A stretch of DNA of 10,227 bases from JAJTHJ01 sp046316025 (GTDB lineage: Bacteria > Pseudomonadota > Gammaproteobacteria > Burkholderiales > Burkholderiaceae_F): positions 1 through 10,227 of the forward strand of contig JBKCXU010000118.1 of the NCBI GenBank assembly GCA_046316025.1, read 5' to 3'. Position numbers and translations under genes: made by a program. This document shows, piece after piece, positions 1 to 5,915 of the stretch; position 1 is the stretch's first letter, and each line of letters begins with the position of its first letter. Under the pieces are notes generated by a model. It was not told where the DNA came from. It was given only the letters and a program-made list of their open reading frames with translations, and searched no databases.

Positions 1-2
1 GC

Positions 3-1043
3 CTGCAGCAGTCGGCGCCGCCGTTCGCCGGCTTCGTGCCCGGCCTGCCCGGCGCAGGCATGGCGACGTTCAGCCGGCTGTTCACCTCGCCCGGCCCGAT
101 CTACGAACCGGAGGGCCGCCACGATGACGCCTGGCGCTCCGGCCGCGCGCTGTTCGCCGCCGGCCTTCGCGCCGGTGACGTGGTGCTCAACACCTTCTCC
201 TATCACCTGACGCCGGGCGGCTTCATCCTCGACGGTGGCGCGCGCGCGGTCGGCTGCGCGGTGATCCCCGCCGGCCCCGGCAACACCGAGCAGCAACTCG
301 AAGTGATCGACCATCTGCGGCCGACTGCATACACCGGCACGCCGGACTTTCTGAAGATCCTGCTCGACGCGGCGGCAGCCGCCGGCAACGACGCGTCTTC
401 GATCCGCAAGGCCGCCGTGTCCGGCGCGGCCTTTCCGCCGTCGTTACAGGCCGAGATCGAGGCGCGCGGCATCGACGCCTATCAGGTCTACGCGACCGCC
501 GATCTGGGCTGCATCGCCTTCGAGACGCCCGCCCGCGCCGGCATGGTGGTGGCCGAGGACGTGCTGCTGGAGATCGTCCGCCCCGGCACCGGCGACCCGG
601 TGCCCGATGGCGAGGTGGGCGAGGTCGTGGTCACGTCCTTCGACCCCGATCACCCGTGGATCAGGTTGGCTCTTGGCGACTTGTCTGCGGTTTTGCCCGG
701 CGTCTCACCCTGCGGCCGCACCAACTCCCGCATCCGCGGTTGGCTGGGGCGTGCCGATCAGACCACCAAGGTCAAGGGCATGTTCGTGCGGCCCGAGCAG
801 ATCGCCGAAGTCGGCCGCCGGCATGCGCAGCTGGGCCGTATGCGGCTGGTGGTCGCGCGCGCCCGAGAAACCGATGCCATGATCTTGCGCGCAGAGGCTG
901 CCACGCACGACGCGGCGCTTGCCGCGCGGGTGGCCGACACGCTGCGCGCGCTGACCAAGCTGGGTGGCGCGGTCGAATTGGTCGCCCCCGGCAGCTTGCC
1001 CAACGACGGCAAGGTGATCGAGGACGCGCGGCCGGTGAGTTGA
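3..1043 (+). CDS. Phenylacetate-CoA ligase family AMP-binding protein (5' end outside window)
   Basis: The product is an ANL-superfamily acyl-CoA ligase of the PaaK type. Such enzymes adenylate an aromatic or other carboxylic acid with ATP and transfer the acyl group to CoA in the cytoplasm. The frame is open from the window edge, so the first part of the N-terminal domain is missing; about 346 residues remain of a family usually 400-440 long. Visible landmarks, in order: TGTPDFLKILL, AAVSGAAFPPSLQ, YQVYATADLG (the position of the usual YG-T-E adenylation motif), the LALGDLSAVLPG segment with the conserved GD, and GRADQTTKVKGMFVRPEQI, characteristic of PaaK-like ligases at the start of the small C-terminal lid. 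The true substrate cannot be read from the sequence; paralogues of this type often sit beside branched-chain/aromatic ABC transporters, but no such neighbour is visible here. The gene ends 16 nt before a strong terminator. A local cluster of unusual codons lies at 663-707. Confidence 0.9.
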   Translation: MQQSAPPFAGFVPGLPGAGMATFSRLFTSPGPIYEPEGRHDDAWRSGRALFAAGLRAGDVVLNTFSYHLTPGGFILDGGARAVGCAVIPAGPGNTEQQLEVIDHLRPTAYTGTPDFLKILLDAAAAAGNDASSIRKAAVSGAAFPPSLQAEIEARGIDAYQVYATADLGCIAFETPARAGMVVAEDVLLEIVRPGTGDPVPDGEVGEVVVTSFDPDHPWIRLALGDLSAVLPGVSPCGRTNSRIRGWLGRADQTTKVKGMFVRPEQIAEVGRRHAQLGRMRLVVARARETDAMILRAEAATHDAALAARVADTLRALTKLGGAVELVAPGSLPNDGKVIEDARPVS

Positions 1044-1059
1044 AAGGCGCGGCGCAACG

Positions 1060-1088
1060 AAAAGGCCGGGACGAACCCGGCCTTTTTT
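1060..1088. terminator. Bidirectional rho-independent terminator
   Basis: A perfect 11-bp inverted repeat (AAAAGGCCGGG / CCCGGCCTTTT) flanks a 5-nt loop ACGAA and runs into six T on the plus strand. The A-run on the left arm gives a T-run on the minus strand. It lies between two converging genes (ligase ending 1043, DUF1801 gene ending 1108), so it can end transcription from both sides. Confidence 0.9.
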
Positions 1089-1107
1089 GCGATCGTTTCG
1101 CCGGGGC

Positions 1108-1731
1108 CTAACGCCGTGCCGCGGCGGCCGACTTGCTGGCGGCAGCTCGGCTCGGCTTCGCCGGGCTTGCCTTGGGGGCAGCGGCCTTGGGCTTGGCTTC
1201 CGCCTTGCGTACGGTGGCCTTCGCCGCCTTGACGGTGGCCTTCGCAGCAGCATGGGCCGGAGTCTTGGCGGCGGCGGTCAGCGCCAGCGTCACGGCGATC
1301 GGCGCCTCCGCTTTCTCTTCCTTGATGCCCCAGAGCTTCAGCAGTTCGGCCTGGGTCGGAATCGTGCCGGCGGCCAGCCGCGCCCGGCGGGCGGCGACCG
1401 AGTCGCGCACGACCTTCTCCACCACGTCCAGGGGCAGGCGGTTCAGATCGGCGAAGCGGATGAAACTGCGCTTCACGTCCACGCCGGCGACGGCGTCCTT
1501 GTGCTTGACGACTACGTCCTGCTCGGCGACGAAGAGCGACATGTGCCGCCGGCCCGACTCCAGCGCAAACAGCGGCCCGTCCAGCTCGTAAAACGCGAGT
1601 CCGTAGCGCATGCTCTCGCGCACCCCGCGCGCGGAGCGGCGGATCATGCTGCACACGCGCGCCATCGCCACCCGGCGATCGGGCGGCAGATCGCGCAGAT
1701 AGGCTCCCACGGTAGTCGGCGCAACTAGCAT
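1108..1731 (-). CDS. DUF1801 domain protein with lysine/alanine-rich histone-like tail
   Basis: A 207-residue protein. Residues 1-125 form a DUF1801 (YdhG-like) domain of unknown biochemical role, with the typical MIRRSARGVRESMRYGLAFYE helix-strand start, GRRHMSLFVAEQDVV and a KRSFIRFADLNRLP segment near the end. From about residue 145 the sequence becomes almost only Ala, Lys, Pro, Arg, Thr and Ser, with repeated KAAKATV / KATVRKAEAKPKAAAPKA units. This resembles the tails of bacterial histone-H1-like proteins and AlgP, which bind DNA non-specifically. The tail suggests nucleic-acid association, but this is inference. The ATG at 1731 is preceded by GGAG (1739-1742 on the plus strand) at 7-nt spacing, which fixes the start. 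It is monocistronic, divergent from the AhpD-like gene, and ends at the shared bidirectional terminator. Confidence 0.85.
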   Translation of the reverse strand: MLVAPTTVGAYLRDLPPDRRVAMARVCSMIRRSARGVRESMRYGLAFYELDGPLFALESGRRHMSLFVAEQDVVVKHKDAVAGVDVKRSFIRFADLNRLPLDVVEKVVRDSVAARRARLAAGTIPTQAELLKLWGIKEEKAEAPIAVTLALTAAAKTPAHAAAKATVKAAKATVRKAEAKPKAAAPKASPAKPSRAAASKSAAAARR

Positions 1732-1765
1732 CGTTATTCTCCGGACTTGCGGCTGCCAACCCGCG

Positions 1766-1771
1766 ATTTTA
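1766..1771 (-). promoter_or_regulatory. Possible -10 box for the DUF1801 gene
   Basis: Read on the minus strand, the 80-bp divergent gap contains TAAAAT, five of six matches to a sigma-70 -10 box, in an otherwise GC-rich stretch. It would give a leader of roughly 27 nt before the ATG. No good -35 box stands at 16-18 nt, so this is only a candidate. Confidence 0.3.
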
Positions 1772-1811
1772 CCCGAAAGTGCCCACTCACCTAGCTTCGC
1801 GGAGACTGTCC

Positions 1812-2222
1812 ATGCCGCTCGTTGCCCTGCTCACCGACGACCAAGCCGCGCCCGAGGCGCGCGCCGTGTTCGACGAAGTCCGCGCCGCCCGCGGTACCGA
1901 TTACGTCAACAACATCTGGCGCGCGCTCGCCAACGATCCCAAGCAGTTGCGCATGACCTGGGATCAGGTGCGCGCCGTGATGGGGCCGGGCGCGCTCGAC
2001 CCGTTGACGAAGGAACTCATCTATCTGGCGGTATCCGCGGCCAACGCCTGCGAGTACTGCCTGCATACGCACAGCCACGCGGCGCGCGCCAAGGGCATGA
2101 CCGACGCGATGTTTGCCGAGCTGATGCAGGTCGTGCTGCTGGCCTCGCAGACGAACCGGATCGCCATCGGCCTGCAAGTGCCGGTCGACGACCGCTACTT
2201 GGCGCCGGCCGTGGCCCGATAG
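1812..2222 (+). CDS. Carboxymuconolactone decarboxylase / AhpD-like family protein
   Basis: A 136-residue alpha-helical protein of the CMD/AhpD superfamily. The core motif is N79-A-C-E-Y-C-L-H-T-H: Cys80 and Cys83 form the CxxC pair with His87 three residues on, and Glu68 lies just upstream (TKELIYL), the arrangement of AhpD-type peroxidase/thiol-disulfide active sites. Family members detoxify hydroperoxides through a redox-active CxxC, or act as carboxymuconolactone decarboxylases; the CxxC pair here favours the redox role. The frame is open further upstream to an ATG at 1779, but the ATG at 1812 has GGAGA at 1801-1805 with 6-nt spacing and gives the usual N-terminus. It stands alone, divergent from the DUF1801 gene, and overlaps the converging DUF3455 gene by 28 nt. 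Confidence 0.88.
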   Translation: MPLVALLTDDQAAPEARAVFDEVRAARGTDYVNNIWRALANDPKQLRMTWDQVRAVMGPGALDPLTKELIYLAVSAANACEYCLHTHSHAARAKGMTDAMFAELMQVVLLASQTNRIAIGLQVPVDDRYLAPAVAR

Positions 2223-2791
2223 AAGACGAAGTCGGCCGAAAACTCCACCCGCAGCACCTGCCCGCGGTCGCTCGGTGCGCAGCGCGCCGGGGGCATGCCG
2301 CCCAGCGTGTTGACCCGCTGCACATAAGCGACGCCTTCGAAAACGCCGCGCCCGTAGGACTGCGTGGCGAGCAGCAGCCAGCGCAGGTCGCCGGCGTCGG
2401 GCGCGTCGTCCCATGCCTGCACCTTGCCGGCGAGGCGGCTGCCGTCGTCGTGCTCGAAGGTGAAGTTGGCCCCGTGGCGGCCGACCGGGTTGGCACGGTC
2501 GTCGGCGAGTGTCGCCTCGGGCAGCTGGTAGACCCAGGCCAGGCCCTCCGTCGTATCTTCGCAGCGGAAGATCTGGTAGCCGCGCCCGCGCAGCCTGAGC
2601 GCCGGCGCGAACTCGCCCGGCACCTTGATCTTGGTAAACCAACCCAGCCGTGGCGGCGGCACGGTCGGCGCTGCCTGCGGCGGGCTCGGTGCCGGCGGCG
2701 GCGGCGGTGGCGATTGCGTCGCGCAGGCGGCCAGCAACAGCGCGGCGACCGTGCCTGCGGCTGCGGCGCGGTGGAGTCGGTCAGTCGACAT
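2195..2791 (-). CDS. DUF3455 domain lipoprotein
   Basis: A 198-residue predicted lipoprotein. A short basic n-region, a hydrophobic stretch (VAALLLAAC) and a lipobox L20-A-A-C23 indicate signal peptidase II processing and a membrane-anchored periplasmic location. A Pro-rich linker follows (a PPPPPP run encoded by a GGC-repeat tract near 2690-2710), then a DUF3455 domain: GYQIFRCEDTTEGLAWVYQLPEA, the VGRHGANFTFEHDDGSRLAGKV segment, WLLLATQSYGRGVF, VQRVNTLGGMPPA and a final FVFYRA. The function of DUF3455 is not known. The start is uncertain: an ATG at 2791 gives a clean signal peptide, an ATG at 2806 adds five residues; neither has a good ribosome binding site. Both lie inside the end of the MBL-fold gene, so translation is probably coupled. 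It is the last gene of the minus-strand unit; no hairpin follows it. Confidence 0.85.
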   Translation of the reverse strand: MSTDRLHRAAAAGTVAALLLAACATQSPPPPPPAPSPPQAAPTVPPPRLGWFTKIKVPGEFAPALRLRGRGYQIFRCEDTTEGLAWVYQLPEATLADDRANPVGRHGANFTFEHDDGSRLAGKVQAWDDAPDAGDLRWLLLATQSYGRGVFEGVAYVQRVNTLGGMPPARCAPSDRGQVLRVEFSADFVFYRATAGAK

Positions 2792-3713
2792 TGAGCAGGC
2801 GTCCATCGTCGGTCAGTTGGGCGGCGCCGATCGCGACAAGTTCCCGCGCGCCGCGCTCGATCAGCGCAGCCAGCGTCGCGGACGCAAAGTACCGCTCGCG
2901 CACCACGGCAAAGTAGCGGGCGGCGGCAAAGTGCTCGACCGCGGCGGCGAGCGTGCTCTGCCGCACCTGCAGCAGCCAGAACTTGATCAGCGCCTTGACC
3001 ACGCTGCGCGCGTTGCGCGCGGGGTCGGCGGCCAGCGCAGCGAGCCGAGCATGGGCGCGCGCCAGCGCGGCCTCGACGTCGGCAAACGGCGCCCCGTGGC
3101 CGGGGATCACGGCGCGCGGGCGCACCCGCTCGATCAACTCGAGTGCCGCACGCTGCTCGGCAAAGCCGGACTCGCCTTCGATCTCCGGGAAGATCACCCC
3201 GAAGCCGTGCTCCCACAGCGCGTCGGCGGAGATGAGCACGCGCTCGCCGGCGCACCACAGCATCAGCATGTGCGGGTCGTGCCCCGGTGCGGCCAGCACG
3301 TGCCAGGGCAGGCCGCCCAGGCGCAGTTCGTCGCCCGCGTGCAGCAGCGCGTCGCAGGCAAAGCGCGGGCAGTGCTGGCCGGTGGGCGCGTAGGTGAGGG
3401 CCTCCACGTCCCAGGCGTCGACCGCCGCCGCCGCTGCCGCCGGGATGGCAATGCGCGCGCCGGGGTGACGCTCGCGCAGCAACGCATTGCCGCCGACGTG
3501 ATCCGAGTGCAGGTGAGTGTTGACGATCCGCGTCAGCGGCCGGCCGGCGGCGGCGTGCTCGATCAGCGCGGCGGTTTGCGCGGCGTGCAGCCAGTAGCCG
3601 GTGTCGATCACGCTGACGGCATCGCCGTCGTCGAAGAGCACGTTGTTCGACGACAGCCAGCCGCGCTCAAACACCCTGAGCGCGGCCGGCAGCGCGACTG
3701 GCGCGTGGCTCAT
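2781..3713 (-). CDS. Metallo-beta-lactamase (MBL) fold hydrolase
   Basis: A 310-residue cytoplasmic protein with a complete MBL metal-binding set: T66-H67-L-H69-S-D71-H72 (the HxHxDH motif), His145 in APGHDPH, Asp164 in ISADALW and His206 in IPGHG. These would hold two metal ions, normally zinc, for hydrolysis of a thioester, ester, lactone or similar bond. The order and the PGHG motif fit the glyoxalase-II/LACTB2-like branch rather than true beta-lactamases, and there is no signal peptide. Residues about 220-310 form a helical, probably winged-helix-like C-terminal domain. The substrate is unknown. The ATG at 3711-3713 overlaps the TGA of the upstream membrane-protein gene in an ATGA, which argues for this start and for translational coupling. 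The frame is open upstream to 4040, but that part reads as shadow of the neighbour. Its own 3' end overlaps the lipoprotein gene. Confidence 0.9.
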   Translation of the reverse strand: MSHAPVALPAALRVFERGWLSSNNVLFDDGDAVSVIDTGYWLHAAQTAALIEHAAAGRPLTRIVNTHLHSDHVGGNALLRERHPGARIAIPAAAAAAVDAWDVEALTYAPTGQHCPRFACDALLHAGDELRLGGLPWHVLAAPGHDPHMLMLWCAGERVLISADALWEHGFGVIFPEIEGESGFAEQRAALELIERVRPRAVIPGHGAPFADVEAALARAHARLAALAADPARNARSVVKALIKFWLLQVRQSTLAAAVEHFAAARYFAVVRERYFASATLAALIERGARELVAIGAAQLTDDGRLLNVD

Positions 3714-4147
3714 CGGCGCGGCTTGGGGTAGCGCGCCGCCACCCGCGCAAAGGCCGCGTGCAGCTGCGGCGTACCGCCGAAAAAGTAGCGGATGCGGCCG
3801 TTGATCGTGCGCACCACGAGCCGGCGCGAGAACGCAAAGCCGCCCATGCGCGCGTACCAGACATCGTCCCAGGCCACGCGCCGCTCGACCAGGCCGGTTT
3901 GCCGCACGCCCTGCCCGTCCACCGTGGTCGCGGCGCGCAGCATCAGGTACCAGTTGGCGAGCATCATCAGCGCGCAGGCGCCGATCAGCGTCCAGCCGTT
4001 GCCGGAGATCGGCCCCGGCACTTCGAAGGCGATGAGCCACGCACCGTAGCCGAGCAGGCCAAAGGTCACCGCGCTTGCCAGCGCGCGAAAGGCCGGCCCG
4101 TAGGCCGCGCCAGAGGTCGGCGTGCGATGGTCGTCGTCGGCACTCAC
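3710..4147 (-). CDS. Small two-helix membrane protein with PH-like C-terminal domain
   Basis: A 145-residue protein of unknown function. Residues about 20-42 and 50-71 are hydrophobic and form two membrane helices joined by a short Pro/Gly turn (EVPGPISGNG). Residues about 74-140 look like a bacterial PH-like (YcxB-type) fold: TTVDGQGVRQTGLVERRVAWDD, then RRLVVRTINGRIRYFFGG, ending in a helix. The domain call is by eye and moderate. The start is chosen as GTG at 4145-4147 because GGAGG lies 8 nt upstream (4156-4160 on the plus strand) and gives a sensible N-terminus; the frame stays open to 4279, but that extension overlaps the DUF1289 gene and is Arg-rich shadow. The stop overlaps the MBL-hydrolase ATG, so the two are coupled. 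A 58-nt gap with no clear terminator separates it from DUF1289. Confidence 0.75.
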   Translation of the reverse strand: MSADDDHRTPTSGAAYGPAFRALASAVTFGLLGYGAWLIAFEVPGPISGNGWTLIGACALMMLANWYLMLRAATTVDGQGVRQTGLVERRVAWDDVWYARMGGFAFSRRLVVRTINGRIRYFFGGTPQLHAAFARVAARYPKPRR

Positions 4148-4205
4148 CGGACCACCCTCCGCGCTACGCGCTGCGGGGTGAGCGTCTGGGAGCGGCCCGG
4201 CGCGC

Positions 4206-4409
4206 TCATGCCGGCTGCGGCTTGAGCTGCGCGCGCCGCAGCGGCAATTGCGCCCACACGGCCTGCCGGGCGGCGGCATCGAGCGCCGACCAGCCGGCGA
4301 TCTCGTCGATCGTGCGCAGGCAGCCGGCGCACCAGCCGGTGGCGGCGTCCATCGTGCAGACGTTGACGCAAGGCGATGGGGCCGCCTGCGCCGGTGTGAT
4401 TGCGGTCAT
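4206..4409 (-). CDS. DUF1289 domain small Cys4 protein
   Basis: A 67-residue protein matching the DUF1289 pattern: S12-P-C14-V-N-V-C18-x8-C27-A-G-C30-x-R-T-I-D-E-I-x-x-W40. The four cysteines (C-x3-C-x8-C-x2-C) probably bind a metal ion or an Fe-S cluster, as generally supposed for this family; no biochemical role is established. The ATG at 4409 has AAGGG about 9 nt upstream, inside the end of the thioesterase gene. A TTG at 4418 in the same frame, overlapping the thioesterase stop as TTGA, is a less likely alternative because the same AAGGG would then be directly adjacent to it. It lies 5 nt after the thioesterase stop and is surely co-transcribed with it. Confidence 0.88.
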   Translation of the reverse strand: MTAITPAQAAPSPCVNVCTMDAATGWCAGCLRTIDEIAGWSALDAAARQAVWAQLPLRRAQLKPQPA

Positions 4410-4414
4410 ATCCG

Positions 4415-4846
4415 TCAACCCTTCGCGGCAGCCGCGCGCTTGCGCTCGACCTTGTCGGCAAAGCGCGCGGTGTCGATGATTGCCCGCTCATGCGTGCCTT
4501 CGGAGATCAGGTCGTGGCCGTCATGCGCGCGGGCGCGGAAGGTTACGCGCCGGCCGTCGACCGCCAGTACCTCGCATTCCACGGTGATCGTCATGCCCGG
4601 CGGTGTGGCCGCCAGGTGCGAGAAGTTCACGTGCGTGCCCAGGCTCTGCTCGCGCGGCCAATCCAGATACGGCTTGATCGCCCGCTGACAGGTGCCCTCC
4701 AGCAGCGCGACGAGAAAACCCGTGGCCAGCACCTCCGGCATGTCCTGAAACTCCGCGAACTCCGGATAGATGTTCGGCACCGTCTTGTTGTCGGGCACCG
4801 TGGTGCGGAAGCTGTGGCGGATGCCGGGTTTGAGGTCGGGGCTCAT
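4415..4846 (-). CDS. FlK-like hot-dog thioesterase
   Basis: A 143-residue hot-dog-fold protein of the fluoroacetyl-CoA-thioesterase (FlK)-like family, which hydrolyses acyl-CoA thioesters in the cytoplasm. By eye, Thr42 (in L-A-T-G-F), Glu50 (in A-L-L-E-G-T) and His77 (in N-F-S-H-L-A-A-T-P-P-G) line up with the FlK catalytic residues Thr42, Glu50 and His76. The core strand pattern TITVECEVLAVDGRRVTFRA and the final segment LISEGTHERAIID, common in this family, are present. Fluoroacetyl-CoA itself is not implied; most relatives have unknown acyl-CoA substrates. The ATG at 4846 follows GGAG at about 10-nt spacing. It is the first gene of the five-gene minus-strand unit and faces the DMT transporter across a repeat-bearing intergenic region. 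Confidence 0.87.
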   Translation of the reverse strand: MSPDLKPGIRHSFRTTVPDNKTVPNIYPEFAEFQDMPEVLATGFLVALLEGTCQRAIKPYLDWPREQSLGTHVNFSHLAATPPGMTITVECEVLAVDGRRVTFRARAHDGHDLISEGTHERAIIDTARFADKVERKRAAAAKG

Positions 4847-4862
4847 CGCGATAGGACTCCGC

Positions 4863-4896
4863 CCCCTTCAAGGGGGAGGCTGGGAGGGGGATGGGT
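4863..4896 (+). repeat. Intergenic repeat, left copy of a facing pair
   Basis: A 34-nt element starting with the near-palindrome CCCCTTCAAGGGG, followed by a G-rich stretch and ending GGGGATGGGT. It matches the reverse complement of 4915-4948 at 29 of 34 positions. Elements of this appearance recur between genes in many betaproteobacterial genomes; that part is from general knowledge. Confidence 0.8.
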
Positions 4897-4914
4897 TAGC
4901 GCCGCGCACTCTTG

Positions 4915-4948
4915 ACCCATCCCCACCCCGGCCCTCCCCTTGAAGGGG
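4915..4948 (-). repeat. Intergenic repeat, right copy of a facing pair
   Basis: The inverted partner of 4863-4896, separated from it by an 18-nt spacer (4897-4914). On the minus strand it begins CCCCTTCAAGGGG and ends GGGGATGGGT. The pair could fold into a long hairpin, with each outer end also able to form its own small stem. It lies in the gap between two divergent genes, so it is not a simple terminator. Confidence 0.8.
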
Positions 4949-5012
4949 AGGGGGAAGGCCCGGCAGCAGCGCGGGACAAGGCGCAACGGCGATTGTATGG
5001 AATCATCGCCGC

Positions 5013-5915
5013 ATGCCCGCCGCCCCCGACCGCCAGCCGCTCGACGCCCGCGCCGCCGCGCTGATGGTGGCGCTGACGATGTGCTGGGGCTTGCAGCAGG
5101 TGGCGATCAAGCTCGCTTTGCCAACGGTGGCGCCGCTGACGCAAGCGGCGATCCGCTCGCTGCTCGCGGGCCTGCTGCTGCTCGGTTGGGCGCGCTGGCG
5201 CGGCATTGCGCTCTTCGGTCGCGACGGGACGCTGGCGGCGGGGGGCGTGGCCGGGGTTCTGTTTGCCGCGGAGTTCTGCTTCATTTACGCGGGGCTGGCG
5301 CACACCAGCGCCTCGCGGATGGTGGTGTTCGTGTATCTGGCGCCGATTTTGACCGCGCTCGGGCTGGCCTGGTTCATCCCCGGCGAGCGGCTGGCGCCGC
5401 TGCAATGGGCGGGCGTGGCGCTCGCCTTCGCGGGACTGGTCGGCGCGTTTGCCGATGGCCTTTCCGCGGGTGCGCACAGCACGTTGTTGGGCGATGGTTT
5501 TGGCGTGATTGCCGCCGCGCTGTGGGCGGCGACCACCGTGCTGGTGCGCGCGACGAGGCTCGCGCAGGCTTCGGCGGAGAAGACGCTCTTCTACCAACTC
5601 GGCGTGTCCGCGTTGCTGCTGCCGGCAGCGGCGCTGCTGGCGGGCGAGCCGGCGGTCGGCCAGCTCGATGCGCTTGCCGTCGGCAGTCTGCTGTTCCAGG
5701 GCGTGGTCGTCGCCTTTGCCAGCTACCTCGGCTGGTTCTGGCTGCTCACGCGCTATCTGGCGGCGCGGCTGGCGGTGTTTTCCTTCCTGGCGCCGATGTT
5801 CGGCGTGTTGTTCGGCGTCTTGATTCTGGGTGAGACGCTGTCGGCACGCTTTGCACTGGCCGCGGTGGCGGTCGGCGCGGGCATCGCGCTCGTCAATCTG
5901 CGGCGGGCGCGATGA
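5013..5915 (+). CDS. EamA/DMT family transporter
   Basis: A 300-residue integral inner-membrane protein with about ten hydrophobic helices in two EamA halves (roughly residues 15-145 and 158-298). Landmarks are the first helix with CWGLQQVAIK, R48 in AAIRSLLAG, the YAGLAHTSASRMVVFVYLAP segment of the first repeat, its counterpart RYLAARLAVFSFLAPMFGV in the second, and the typical LGETLSARFALAAVAVGAGI ending. DMT proteins of this type export or import small metabolites; the substrate is not predictable. No clear ribosome binding site precedes the ATG at 5013; a weak GGGACA (4973-4978)/TATGGA (4996-5001) pair 17 nt apart would start transcription only a few bases upstream, so a very short leader is possible. 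It heads a plus-strand unit, and its TGA overlaps the ATG of the reductase gene. Confidence 0.9.
   Translation: MPAAPDRQPLDARAAALMVALTMCWGLQQVAIKLALPTVAPLTQAAIRSLLAGLLLLGWARWRGIALFGRDGTLAAGGVAGVLFAAEFCFIYAGLAHTSASRMVVFVYLAPILTALGLAWFIPGERLAPLQWAGVALAFAGLVGAFADGLSAGAHSTLLGDGFGVIAAALWAATTVLVRATRLAQASAEKTLFYQLGVSALLLPAAALLAGEPAVGQLDALAVGSLLFQGVVVAFASYLGWFWLLTRYLAARLAVFSFLAPMFGVLFGVLILGETLSARFALAAVAVGAGIALVNLRRAR

Noticed and set aside
705..1253. Minus-strand frame across the ligase end and the terminator
   Set aside because: It crosses a strong bidirectional terminator and is Arg/Pro-rich shadow sequence.
2017..3258. A 413-codon minus-strand frame over the MBL and lipoprotein genes
   Set aside because: It is in a different frame from both recognised proteins and is an Arg/Ala-rich low-complexity translation.
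2625..3731. A 368-codon plus-strand frame opposite the MBL hydrolase
   Set aside because: The opposite strand has all MBL metal ligands in order; this frame has no domain and no ribosome binding site.
4960..5012. A promoter for the DMT-transporter unit (GGGACA 4973-4978, TATGGA 4996-5001)
   Set aside because: The spacing is right but only four and three bases match consensus; kept as a remark in the gene entry, not listed as a feature.
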